Part shown: piece after piece, positions 1-8,354 of the stretch
How the letters are laid out: every line of letters starts with the position of its first letter
Position numbering within the stretch: position 1 is the stretch's first letter
Origin: Actinocorallia aurantiaca
Lineage (GTDB): Bacteria; Actinomycetota; Actinomycetes; Streptosporangiales; Streptosporangiaceae
Assembly (NCBI RefSeq): GCF_039533685.1
Contig: NZ_BAAATZ010000009.1
Span: 372,001-436,000, forward strand
Reading direction: 5' to 3'
Length of the DNA: 64,000 nucleotides
Notes under the pieces: model-generated
Databases searched by the model: none
What the model was told of the DNA's origin: nothing
Seen by the model: the letters and a program-made list of their open reading frames with translations, nothing else
Made by a program: the position numbers and the translations under genes

Positions 1-1206
1 GCCGGTGCGCAGGATGAGGGCCTCCCGGTCCCGGCCCTCGCGCACCAGGCCGCGCATCGCCTCGTCCTGCTGCTGGAAGGCCCGGTAGCGGACGAGCACC
101 TCGGCGTGGCGCGGCACGCCGCCCAGGAAGCCCAGCTCCGTCGGCTGCGAGGCCAGCCCCCGGTAGTAGTCGGCGAGGCTGCCGACCTCCCGGTAGGCGA
201 TGGCCTGGGAGGTGTCGAGGTAGACCTGCGCGTAGGTGTCGGCGCGCCGGGGATCGAGGAGGAAGCGGGTCTGGTCGGCGGCGGCGGTGTTGCTGATGGC
301 CCGGGCGCGGGTGAAGGCGAGGGTCGGGTCGAAGCCCTCCTCCTTGGCGTCGTGCAGGTGCGCAGAGGAGCTGCCCAGGACGAGCAGCGCCCAGCCCGCC
401 AGCACCAGCGTCAGCGCGGTGGCCAGCGCCAGCGCCGGGTTCACCAGCCGCCGGAAGCGGCGGGTGAGGTAGATCTGGAGTCCCGCGAGCGCGGCCAGCA
501 GCAGCACCGAGGCGACGCCGACGGTGACCCGGGAGCGCAGGACGTGCGAGCGCTCGTCCGCGTACGCGCGGCGGACGACGCTCGCGTTCTCCAGGGTGAG
601 GTTGTAGGCCTTGGGGAGGATGTCCAGCCGCATCAGGTCGGTGGCCTGCCGGTAGACGTCCAGGACCTCCTCCGGCGGCGGTCCGGCCGGGTGCGCGGCC
701 TGGTCGCCGAGGAGGAGCGCGCGGGAGGCGAGCTGCTCGTACGTGCCGAGGCGGTCCAGGATCTCCTGGACGGTGCGCCGGCTCGCCGTGTCCGTCCCGG
801 CGATCTCGAAGGCCTGCAGCAGCGCCCGGTGGGCCTCGCCCCGCCGGTCGCTGTAGAGGGCCTCGGAGCGGTCCCGGCCGACGCCCAGGTCGTGCTCGCG
901 GCCGATGAGCAGCGTCCCGGCGAGCTGGGTGTCCATGTCGCTGAGCGCGAAGTACAGGTGCCCGGTGTGCACCACCTGCGGCCCGGCGTCCTCGCCGACC
1001 AGCCGCACGCCCTGGCGGGCCGCCTCCAGGCCGGTGGAGACCGCGGCGACCAGGACGATGACGGCGACCAGACCCGCCGCCGTCCAGCCCCGGATGCGGC
1101 CGGGCACGGTCCGTGGGACCGCTCCGCGCCCGGTCAGCCGCCGCAGTGTCTTGCTGGCGGCCTTGCCGGCGGCCTTGCCGGCGGCCTTGGCGGCGGGGCC
1201 GGTCAC
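1..1206 (-). CDS. GlnX-like membrane protein, 3' end cut by window edge
   Basis: A reading frame open for 402 codons begins with GTG at 1206, which overlaps the stop of the FHA gene as GTGA, and runs off the left edge. The N-terminus is an Ala/Gly/Lys-rich cytoplasmic tail (AAGKAAGKAAS), followed by a membrane segment near residues 42-60, a large soluble loop of about 165 residues, two further membrane segments near 227-247 and 257-278, and a second extracellular stretch. In mycobacteria the pknG operon encodes GlnX, a membrane protein that relays amino-acid binding by lipoprotein GlnH to PknG. Topology, size and operon position fit that role here; the assignment is inferred from context. A glnH-like gene would be expected just outside the window. 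Confidence 0.75.
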   Translation of the reverse strand, partial: MTGPAAKAAGKAAGKAASKTLRRLTGRGAVPRTVPGRIRGWTAAGLVAVIVLVAAVSTGLEAARQGVRLVGEDAGPQVVHTGHLYFALSDMDTQLAGTLLIGREHDLGVGRDRSEALYSDRRGEAHRALLQAFEIAGTDTASRRTVQEILDRLGTYEQLASRALLLGDQAAHPAGPPPEEVLDVYRQATDLMRLDILPKAYNLTLENASVVRRAYADERSHVLRSRVTVGVASVLLLAALAGLQIYLTRRFRRLVNPALALATALTLVLAGWALLVLGSSSAHLHDAKEEGFDPTLAFTRARAISNTAAADQTRFLLDPRRADTYAQVYLDTSQAIAYREVGSLADYYRGLASQPTELGFLGGVPRHAEVLVRYRAFQQQDEAMRGLVREGRDREALILRTG

Positions 1207-2450
1207 GAGGGGGACTCTTCCCGGCCCGTGCCTTCTCGGGCCGGTTCTCCGCGCAGCTCGACCGTGGTCCAGGCGCCGAGGTGGATGCGGTCGCCCTCGC
1301 GGAGCGGGATCTCGGCGCCGGGGGAGAGCGGGGCGGCCGCCTCGTTCAGCCGGGTGCCGTTGGCCGAGCCGGGGTCGATCAGGGACCAGCCGCCGCCGCG
1401 GGCGAGCAGGACGGCGTGGGTGCGGGAGACGGCGGGGTCCCGGCTGGTGCCGGCCAGGTCGATGTCGGGGACGGTGCCGCGCAGGGCGCTGCGCCGGCCC
1501 AGCAGCACCCGGCCGCCGGTGAGGGGGAGGCTCCGCTCCGCTCGCCGCGGCGGGCGCGGCAGCCGTCCGGCGTCGGGCCCGCTCTCGGCGAGGACCTGCC
1601 GGTGGTAGTCGTGGTCGGTGCTGATCACCACGTGCCACCGGAACCCGGCGGCGTCCCGCGGCGCGGGCCGCGGGCCCGGCACGCCGGTGGCGAAGTCGTG
1701 GCCGCAGCCCTCGCAGAAGCGTCCGAAGCCGGGCAGGCCGCATTCGGGGCAGGGGGTGTCCACGGCGACGGCGGGGACGGGCCGTGGGGGCTCGGCGCGG
1801 GAGGCGCCGCGGCGCAGCCGGAAGGTGCAGGTGGTCTCGTCGCCCTCGATGACCCGGCTGAGCACCGTGGCCAGCGGGACGTTTCCGTGGGCGCGGGCCA
1901 GCCGGAGCGCGCCGTCCAGCTCGACCGCGGCGGTCCCGGCGTCCCCGGCCTGCCGGGCGTCCAGCCCGGCCCGGATCCGCGCCGCGAGCTCGCTCTGGCC
2001 GGTGTAGTGGGCGACCCTCGCGTCGATGCGGGTGCACCGGGTCCGGTCGTCGGTCCACTCGGCGAACACGTCGGCGGCGCCCGACGGGCCGCCGTCGAGG
2101 AGCGAGATCCGGGCCGCGCGCATCCGCAGGCCGAGTTCGTGGGCGGGGACCCGCAGGCGCAGGTGGTACTCGCGGGTCTCGCGGCGGCCCCAGCGCCCGG
2201 TGGGGTGGTCGAAGACGCGCGGGGCGCTCTCGGAGGCGCTCCCGGTGAGGTCCTCCTCGGCCGGCAGCACCTGCCTGAGGGAGCGGAGGGAGACTCCGCG
2301 CGGCACCGTCACCCGCAGGAGGACGTCCCCGTCCGGCTCGTCGGGGTCGCCCGTCCCGGTGACGGAGACGATCGCGTGGAGGTCCGTCCCGCCGTCGGGC
2401 AGGTAGCGGTTCTGGTCCACGGAGACGGTGAAGGCGGTCCTGGTGGTCAT
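1203..2450 (-). CDS. FHA protein with vWA-flank remnants and zinc ribbon
   Basis: 415 residues. Residues 1-35 (FTVSVDQNRYLPDGG) and 43-205 (including GRWG, REYHLRLRVP, HYTGQSELA) match, from memory of the family, the N-terminal strand and C-terminal part of vWA proteins that occur in PknG operons of other actinomycetes. The vWA core with its MIDAS motif DxSxS is absent; the two flanks join near residues 36-43. A zinc ribbon (CPECG..FCEGCG, 234-249) and an FHA domain follow (about 320-405, with GRRS, SRTH and SANGT). FHA domains bind phosphothreonine, so this is a likely substrate or adaptor of the kinase encoded upstream. Start ATG overlaps the PP2C stop as ATGA, indicating coupled translation. 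Confidence 0.85.
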   Translation of the reverse strand: MTTRTAFTVSVDQNRYLPDGGTDLHAIVSVTGTGDPDEPDGDVLLRVTVPRGVSLRSLRQVLPAEEDLTGSASESAPRVFDHPTGRWGRRETREYHLRLRVPAHELGLRMRAARISLLDGGPSGAADVFAEWTDDRTRCTRIDARVAHYTGQSELAARIRAGLDARQAGDAGTAAVELDGALRLARAHGNVPLATVLSRVIEGDETTCTFRLRRGASRAEPPRPVPAVAVDTPCPECGLPGFGRFCEGCGHDFATGVPGPRPAPRDAAGFRWHVVISTDHDYHRQVLAESGPDAGRLPRPPRRAERSLPLTGGRVLLGRRSALRGTVPDIDLAGTSRDPAVSRTHAVLLARGGGWSLIDPGSANGTRLNEAAAPLSPGAEIPLREGDRIHLGAWTTVELRGEPAREGTGREESPS

Positions 2451-3376
2451 AGTTCGAGGCCGTCCCCTTCGACCGGGATGATCGCGACGGTGATGTTGTC
2501 GTGGCCGCCGCCGTTGAGCGCGGCGCGCACCAGCTCGCGGGCGACCGACAGCGGGGTGCGGCTGCCGCCCCGGTGCCCGGTGAGCGGCCCGGAGACCGGG
2601 TCGGCCAGCGGGTCGGCCAACGCGGCGGCCAACGCCAGCGGCGAGGCCATGTAGTTCCAGAGGCCGTCGGTGCAGACCACCAGCACGCCGGGCACCTCGG
2701 GCGCGTAGACCCGCACGTGCACGTCGATCTCCCTGGCGTCGGCGCCCATCCAGCCGACGAGCATGTGCGCTCTGCGGTCGGAGTAGGCCTCCGCCTCGGT
2801 CATCATGCCGTGGGCGATGACGTGCTCGGCCCAGGAGTCGTCCTCGGTGAGCAGTTCGTCGCCGGTCGCGCCGATCCAGTAGGCGCGGCTGTCCCCGATC
2901 CAGCCGACGGTGATGACGGGCCGGCCGTCGGCCTCCCCGGTGACCGCCGAGATGTAGGTGCAGGCGGGGGCGGAGGACCGGTCGGCGGTGAGGCCCGCCA
3001 CGGCCTTGGCGGCCTCCAGCGCGGCGGTGCGGGTGGCGTCGCGCGGGTCGGAGCCGGCCTCCAGCTCCCGGGTCAGGACGGCGATGCCGGTGCCGACGGC
3101 GGTGCGGGAGGCCTCCTCGGGACGGGGGGAGGCCGAGACGCCGTCGGAGACCACCGCGGCCAGGCCGCCGGGGACGCGGCACAGCTCCATGCCGTCCTGG
3201 TTGGTGCTGTGCCGCAGTCCGCGGTCGCTCACCGCGGCGGCGTCGCCGCCCAGGTCGATCTCCCGGTGGTCGGCGGTCTCCGGCCACGGCTCTGCGCCCG
3301 TGCGCAGCCGGTGGCCGCAGGCCTCGCAGAACAGGTCGCCGGCGAGGACGGGGGCGGAGCAGGAGGGGCAGGGCAT
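2447..3376 (-). CDS. PP2C-family protein phosphatase with N-terminal zinc ribbon
   Basis: 309 residues from the ATG at 3376, chosen because a zinc ribbon (CPSC..CEACG, residues 3-20) starts there and the frame upstream overlaps the kinase gene. The PP2C signature motifs are present in order: NQD, VSDGVS, GWIGDSRAYW, CTDGLWNY and GGHDNITVAI, including the metal-binding aspartates. It is a Mg/Mn-dependent Ser/Thr phosphatase, predicted to reverse phosphorylation by the PknG-like kinase whose stop codon lies 22 bases upstream. The zinc ribbon is of the same kind as those on the kinase and on the FHA protein, suggesting a shared docking element in this operon. Confidence 0.92.
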   Translation of the reverse strand: MPCPSCSAPVLAGDLFCEACGHRLRTGAEPWPETADHREIDLGGDAAAVSDRGLRHSTNQDGMELCRVPGGLAAVVSDGVSASPRPEEASRTAVGTGIAVLTRELEAGSDPRDATRTAALEAAKAVAGLTADRSSAPACTYISAVTGEADGRPVITVGWIGDSRAYWIGATGDELLTEDDSWAEHVIAHGMMTEAEAYSDRRAHMLVGWMGADAREIDVHVRVYAPEVPGVLVVCTDGLWNYMASPLALAAALADPLADPVSGPLTGHRGGSRTPLSVARELVRAALNGGGHDNITVAIIPVEGDGLEL

Positions 3377-3398
3377 CGGAGTCCGTTCGCTGGGAGGG

Positions 3399-5594
3399 TC
3401 AGAACAGGGTTCTGGGACGGATGGCGTTGGCCCGGGTGACCAGGGCGTGGCGTTCGGGGGGGTCGTCGGCGAGCCGGGCCAGGGCCCGGTAGGCGCGTTC
3501 AAGGCCGCGGCGCAGTTCCTCCTCTGTCAGGCGGACGCCCAGGATCCGGGCCCGGGACGGATTCCCGGCCATCACCCGGTCCAGGGCCGAGTGAAGGATC
3601 TCGGCGGACAGCCGCCAGTGGCGCTGCGCGTCGAGGCCCAGACGGCTGAGACGACTGGCGGCGTCTATCAGTTCACGCTCGGACAGACCGGTAGGTTCCC
3701 GACCGGAAATGATCAGGTGGACGGCGGCGATCCGGGCGCTCGGAAAGTGGCTGGAGGCCGGGGGGACGGCGTCGAGCGCGGCGATGGCGCCGGCCCGGTC
3801 CCCGGCGGCGGAACGCACCCTGGACAGGCCGAAGGCGGCGCTCACGTACGTCTGGTCGGTGCGCCAGACGGTCTGGTAGTAGCGCTCGGCCTCGGGCAGG
3901 CGGCCGAGCAGTTCGTGGCAGAAGCCGAGGGCGAGTTTCGGGGCGGCCTCGCCGGGCGTGAGGTCGTAGAGGTCGTCGAACCGGTGGCGGGCCTCCCGCA
4001 GCTCCCCCGCGCCCAGCGCGGACACCGCCCGGTACCACTCGGACCGCCAGTCCTCGCGCAGTCCGGCGAGGATCAGGCGGGCGGAGTCGTGGTCGTCGAG
4101 TTCCAGATGGGCCAGCACCCGGCGCAGCCGGAGGTCGGGGGAGTCGGCGGGGGCGGAGGCCAGCGCGGCCAGCAGGGCGCGGGGGTCGTCGACGGTCAGC
4201 GACGCCAGGAACCCGGCGGACCCGTCCGAGGGGCGGGGCAGGGGGGTCGGCAGGGCCAGCAGCGCGGCCCGGGGCGTGAGCCGCTCGGCGGGGATGCGGC
4301 GTTCGGGTCCGAACAGGGCGGAGGGGGCGGGGCGCGGCCGCCCGTCCTGGGCCGAGAGCACCTCGCGCAGCACCCCGGTGAGCTGCTCGGCCATCTCCTG
4401 GGCGTCCTGGAAGCGCGAGTAGGGGTCGCGGGCGGTGGCGCGGCGCAGGAGGCGGTCGTAGGACTCGTGCTCGCGCAGCACCGGGACCTGCTCGCGGGGC
4501 GGCAGGCTCGCCGCGTACTTGGTGGTGTGGCCGTGGAAGGGGAAGCTGAGCACGGCCAGGGCGCGGCCGACGGTGTAGAGGTCCGAGGCGACGGACGGGC
4601 CGAGCCCGGCGATCTCGGGAGCCTGGTAGCCGACCGTGCCGTAGACGGCGGACTCGGTGTCGTCCATGCGCCTCACCCCGCCGAGGTCGATCAGTTTGAG
4701 CTGCTCTTCGGACTGGATGGCGTTGTCGGGCTTGAAGTCGCAGTACAGGAGGCCGAGGGAGTGCAGGTAGCCCATGGCCCGCAGCACCTCCAGGGCGTAG
4801 GCGATGGCCTGGCCGAGGGGGAGGGCGGCGCCCTCGCCGTGCTCGCGGCGGTGCTCGTGCAGGACGTCCTTGAGGGCGTGGCCGCCGACGTACTCCATGA
4901 CGATGTAGCCGAGCATCCGCAGGGTGCGCGGGTCGGGGTGCTGGACGAAGTTGTAGATCCGGACGATGTTGGGGTGCTCGACCTCGGCCAGGAACGCCTT
5001 CTCCGCGGCGGCCACCGCGCCGGCCTCGGGGTCCTCGGTGTCCAGCAGGCCCTTGAGTACCACCCAGCGGTCGCTGACGTTGCGGTCGCGGGCCAGGTAG
5101 ATCCAGCCGAGGCCGCCGTGGGCGAGGCAGCCGAGCACCTCGTACTGGCCGCCGACGAGGTCGCCGGGGCGCAGCTTGGGCAGGAAGGAGTAGGAGGCGC
5201 CGCAGCGGGGGCAGAAGCCTTCGGCCCGCCCGGGCCCGCCGTCGCGGCCGCGCCCGACGGCCTCGCCGCAGCGGCAGTAGCGTTTGCGCTCGGCGACGAC
5301 GGGGTCGGCCAGTACGGCCTCGGCGGGGTCCTTGTAGGGGACGGGCGGGACCTCGACCAGGCCGGCGCCGAGCAGCCCGCGCCGGGACTTGCCGCTGGCC
5401 GACCCGCCGGTGCTGCGGGCGGTGCTGCGGGCCGTGCTCGTCCAGGTTCCGGGGTGCTGGGAGCCGGTGCGGGGGAGTCCGTGGTCGGGGTGGGTGAGGC
5501 CTTCCGGTGGCGGTTCCGGGGCCAGCCCGCATTCCAGGCAGTAGCCGTCCGCCACGGTGCCGGCGCATTCGGGCCAGGCGCAGCTCGTGTTCAT
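3399..5594 (-). CDS. pknG: PknG-type serine/threonine protein kinase
   Basis: 731 residues, close to mycobacterial PknG. Order: an extra N-terminal zinc ribbon (C5, C10, C19, C22), a low-complexity Ser/Thr/Ala linker, a rubredoxin-like module (C107, C109, C128, C131), the kinase domain (about 151-400) and a C-terminal TPR region. Visible kinase residues are the glycine loop AHGGLGWIY, K181 in VVLKG, CDFKPDN in place of HRD (D286, N291) and DLG (D303) in place of DFG. PknG is a soluble kinase controlling glutamate metabolism through FHA substrates. The first rubredoxin knuckle is CxC, one residue shorter than the usual CxxC. First gene of the operon; about 165 bases separate it from the upstream esterase gene. 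Confidence 0.95.
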   Translation of the reverse strand: MNTSCAWPECAGTVADGYCLECGLAPEPPPEGLTHPDHGLPRTGSQHPGTWTSTARSTARSTGGSASGKSRRGLLGAGLVEVPPVPYKDPAEAVLADPVVAERKRYCRCGEAVGRGRDGGPGRAEGFCPRCGASYSFLPKLRPGDLVGGQYEVLGCLAHGGLGWIYLARDRNVSDRWVVLKGLLDTEDPEAGAVAAAEKAFLAEVEHPNIVRIYNFVQHPDPRTLRMLGYIVMEYVGGHALKDVLHEHRREHGEGAALPLGQAIAYALEVLRAMGYLHSLGLLYCDFKPDNAIQSEEQLKLIDLGGVRRMDDTESAVYGTVGYQAPEIAGLGPSVASDLYTVGRALAVLSFPFHGHTTKYAASLPPREQVPVLREHESYDRLLRRATARDPYSRFQDAQEMAEQLTGVLREVLSAQDGRPRPAPSALFGPERRIPAERLTPRAALLALPTPLPRPSDGSAGFLASLTVDDPRALLAALASAPADSPDLRLRRVLAHLELDDHDSARLILAGLREDWRSEWYRAVSALGAGELREARHRFDDLYDLTPGEAAPKLALGFCHELLGRLPEAERYYQTVWRTDQTYVSAAFGLSRVRSAAGDRAGAIAALDAVPPASSHFPSARIAAVHLIISGREPTGLSERELIDAASRLSRLGLDAQRHWRLSAEILHSALDRVMAGNPSRARILGVRLTEEELRRGLERAYRALARLADDPPERHALVTRANAIRPRTLF

Positions 5595-5760
5595 GGTCCG
5601 GGGTCGTCCTGGCCGCTCAGGAAGATCTCCGCAGTACTTTGCCCCACTTGTCCTGGCTCTCTGTAGGTCGCCCTAGCTGATATAGGTATCAGCCGGTTTG
5701 GTGTTGAGGCCAGTCCCGGGGTGCCGTTCGGCCGGGGGCGGACGGGGCGGGAGTCCCTGC

Positions 5761-6708
5761 TCAGACCCCCAGCGACTTGGTGATCATGGGCCAGGAGCGC
5801 TTCAGGCCCCGCCGGAAATAGGGCCAGGTGTGGGTGCCCCTGGCGTAGAGGTCGGCGGTGACGGGGATCTCGAGCCTGCGCAGCCGGGCGACCAGAGGGG
5901 CCGTCGTGTAGTGGCAGAACGCCTCGGCGGGGTCGGCGGCGTGGGCGGTCTCGGGATCCAGCGGCCCCTTCTCGCCGTTGCGGGCGCAGGAGATGTAGAG
6001 CCTGGTGCCGCGGAGCCCCCTGGCCCGGCTGAGCGGGTCGTGCGCCTCCCAGACGTCCCGGTTGAGCTGGGGCTGCCCCCACATGAGGAACTTCTCGGCG
6101 CCGGAGCCGGGGATGCCGGTCAGCAGCACCTCGGGGGCGCCGGGCACCAGGGTGGCGCCGTAGCCGCTGAAGCTGCCGGTGAACGCGAACATGCCGGGGT
6201 GCCGGGCGGAGTAGATCAGCGCTCCGTAGCCCCCGGCCGACAGCCCGGCGACCGCCTGCCGCCTGGACGCCCCGTAACGGCTCATCAGGATGCCGCGCAG
6301 CTCCTTCAGGTGGAAGGTCTCCCACTGGGGGCCGACCAGCCAGTCGGTGTAGCCTCCGCCGCTGCCGCCCTCGGGCATGACGACCATCATCCGGTGCCGG
6401 GCGCTCCTCGTGATGATGTCGGACTTCTCGGACCATGCCCGGTAGCCGTCGTTCCCGCCGTGCAGGAGCCACAGCAGCGGCCATTTCCGCTTCCGGTTCC
6501 AGCCTTTGGGCAGGACGAGCCTGACCTTCATGTTGCGCCGCATCGCGGGGGAGGCGATCGTCAGGTCGCGGACCCGGGAGCTCAGCTTCTTCTCCGAGAC
6601 GACCCGCGCTCCCGCGGCCCCGGCGGGACCGGCGAGGAGGGCGCCGCCGGCTCCGGCCGAGAGCACCGCGGCCCTGAGGAGGTCACGCCGCTGCCACATC
6701 GGAATCAC
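5761..6708 (-). CDS. Secreted esterase of the antigen 85/esterase D fold, Tat-type signal
   Basis: 315 residues. The N-terminus has a twin-arginine pattern (QRRDLLRAAV) followed by an Ala/Gly-rich stretch ending near residue 33, so Tat export is likely. The mature part is an alpha/beta-hydrolase of the putative-esterase family: oxyanion region LLHGGNDGYRAW, nucleophile elbow GLSAGG (S157), and a C-terminal GTHTWPYF containing the probable catalytic His. Members include mycolyltransferases and tributyrin esterases; with no other mycolic acid genes visible a general extracellular esterase is the safer call. It lies upstream of pknG on the same strand but is separated by an intergenic stretch and is probably transcribed on its own. 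Confidence 0.85.
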   Translation of the reverse strand: MIPMWQRRDLLRAAVLSAGAGGALLAGPAGAAGARVVSEKKLSSRVRDLTIASPAMRRNMKVRLVLPKGWNRKRKWPLLWLLHGGNDGYRAWSEKSDIITRSARHRMMVVMPEGGSGGGYTDWLVGPQWETFHLKELRGILMSRYGASRRQAVAGLSAGGYGALIYSARHPGMFAFTGSFSGYGATLVPGAPEVLLTGIPGSGAEKFLMWGQPQLNRDVWEAHDPLSRARGLRGTRLYISCARNGEKGPLDPETAHAADPAEAFCHYTTAPLVARLRRLEIPVTADLYARGTHTWPYFRRGLKRSWPMITKSLGV

Positions 6709-6846
6709 ACTCCTGGAAACGAGAACGTCTTCGGTGGGGGAACGCAGGAACCTAACGCACCGGCATCCCGGACGGAACGCACATTTTGCTGAATTTCGGG
6801 CAGGTGGCTCGGCGGCGGGGGAGTGGACTCCCGGCGGAGTCCCCGT

Positions 6847-7998
6847 TCAGCGGCTGACCCGCCGCGTCAGGAAGGCGTCCAGGCCGATGGCGTGGGCCAT
6901 GGCCCGGGCGCCCTCGTCGTTGGGGTGCAGGCCGTCCCCGCAGTGCAGGTCCGGATGGAAGCGGGAGGGCCGTTCGGGGTCGCGCACGGCGGCGTCGATG
7001 TCCAGGCAGGCGTGGTACTCCGGGGTCCGGCGGATCCAGTCGTTGACGGCCTCGCGGATCCGGTCCCCCTTCTCGGAGTGGTAGCCGGGGAAGGTGGTCC
7101 CGGCGTAGGGCGGCAGGGTCGCGCCGATCGGAGCCACCCCCGCCTCCCGCGCCAGGCGGGCCAGGGTGGTGAAACCCGCGATCATCTCCTCGGCGCCGGT
7201 CTTGGGCTGGCCGAGCATCGCCGGCAGGCCCAGATCGTTGATCCCCAGGGCGATGATCACGTGGGTGAGGCCGGGGACGGACAGGACGTCCGGCTGGAAG
7301 CGGAGCAGTCCCGCGGGCCCGAAGCCGTTGCGCAGCAGGCGGTTGCCGCCGATGCCGAGGTTGAGGACGGGCAGGCCGAGGCGGCGGGACAGGTGGTCGG
7401 GGTAGCGCTGGTGGGCTCCGGGGGTGGTGCCGGAGCCGTCGGTGAGGGAGTCGCCGAACGCGGCGACGACGGGCTCGTCTCCGGAGCGTTCCAGCCGGAG
7501 GTCCACCCCTTTGATCCAGTAGAGGGAGGCGATCTCCTCCGCGAGGCCGGGCTCGGGGTCGGCGGCGGTGTTCCCGGCGGCGACGTAACCGGTCTGCAGG
7601 GCCTCGGGGTGGTTGGTGGCCAACCCGCTGTCCTCTACTACGTAAAGGCTGATCGCGAGCTCGGCGTCGTCGGGGACCTCGAAGTCGGTGAGGTCGCTGA
7701 CCACCTCGGTGCCGGCCACGATCTCCACCGACTTCGAACCACCGAACGACAGCCTGATCTGGTCCTCGGCGATCCGCCCGCCGCCGAGATGGCGGCCTAC
7801 CCGGGCCTCTCCGATACGCAGCGGGCCGCTGCCGAACTGGTTGCTCAGCCACACCCGCAGCTGCGGTCCGCCGCGGTGCAGGTGGACGACCTGCCGCACG
7901 GTGCGCCCGCTGAACCCGCCGCGCGGTTTGGTGAAGCTGAGGCCGTCGTAGGGGCTGACCATCGCCGCCCGGTGCGCGGCCACCCACTGCACGCCCAT
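6847..7998 (-). CDS. SGNH/GDSL-family esterase
   Basis: 383 residues from ATG 7998, preceded by a good ribosome site (GAGAGGAG, about 7 bases upstream). The N-terminal 170 residues form a beta-rich domain typical of the actinomycete GDSL esterases that carry a jelly-roll module. The hydrolase part shows block I GDSLTDG (nucleophile Ser), block II GIGGN, block III GINDL and block V DGLHPND (catalytic Asp-x-x-His). It likely cleaves esters or deacetylates a carbohydrate. No signal peptide is obvious. Upstream frame extension is possible but the added residues look non-coding. Confidence 0.88.
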   Translation of the reverse strand: MGVQWVAAHRAAMVSPYDGLSFTKPRGGFSGRTVRQVVHLHRGGPQLRVWLSNQFGSGPLRIGEARVGRHLGGGRIAEDQIRLSFGGSKSVEIVAGTEVVSDLTDFEVPDDAELAISLYVVEDSGLATNHPEALQTGYVAAGNTAADPEPGLAEEIASLYWIKGVDLRLERSGDEPVVAAFGDSLTDGSGTTPGAHQRYPDHLSRRLGLPVLNLGIGGNRLLRNGFGPAGLLRFQPDVLSVPGLTHVIIALGINDLGLPAMLGQPKTGAEEMIAGFTTLARLAREAGVAPIGATLPPYAGTTFPGYHSEKGDRIREAVNDWIRRTPEYHACLDIDAAVRDPERPSRFHPDLHCGDGLHPNDEGARAMAHAIGLDAFLTRRVSR

Positions 7999-8287
7999 GT
8001 GCACGCTCCTCTCATTTCTGGAGAAAATTTCGATCATCGCATATGCCCACCAGGCAGGCACTCGGTTGTGTATTGCCCACTTGGCCATGATTTTGTCGGG
8101 CGGGCGTGTGATATCCGTCCCAGGATCACCGAGGTTACGCCGATGACGGGCGAGGGGAAGGGACGGCCGCCGGACGTCCACCTGCCGCCGGTGGCCCCGC
8201 CCTGAGGGCGACGGTCGGCCGGGCCGGTCCCGGTGAGCGCCTCCTTCCGGTCCCGCAACGCTTCAGCGTCCCGTTCCACGCCGTACA

Positions 8288-8331
8288 GACCACTCCGGCC
8301 CAGCCAGAGATCTGGCTGGGCCGGAGTGGTC
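8288..8331. terminator. Perfect 21-bp-arm hairpin terminator
   Basis: Arms 8288-8308 and 8311-8331 are perfect reverse complements with a 2-base loop (GA). It lies 24 bases past the stop of the collagen-like gene on the minus strand. No T-run follows, as usual for high-GC actinomycete terminators. Confidence 0.75.
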
Positions 8332-8354
8332 TTCATGGGTTCGACGTGGAGCGA

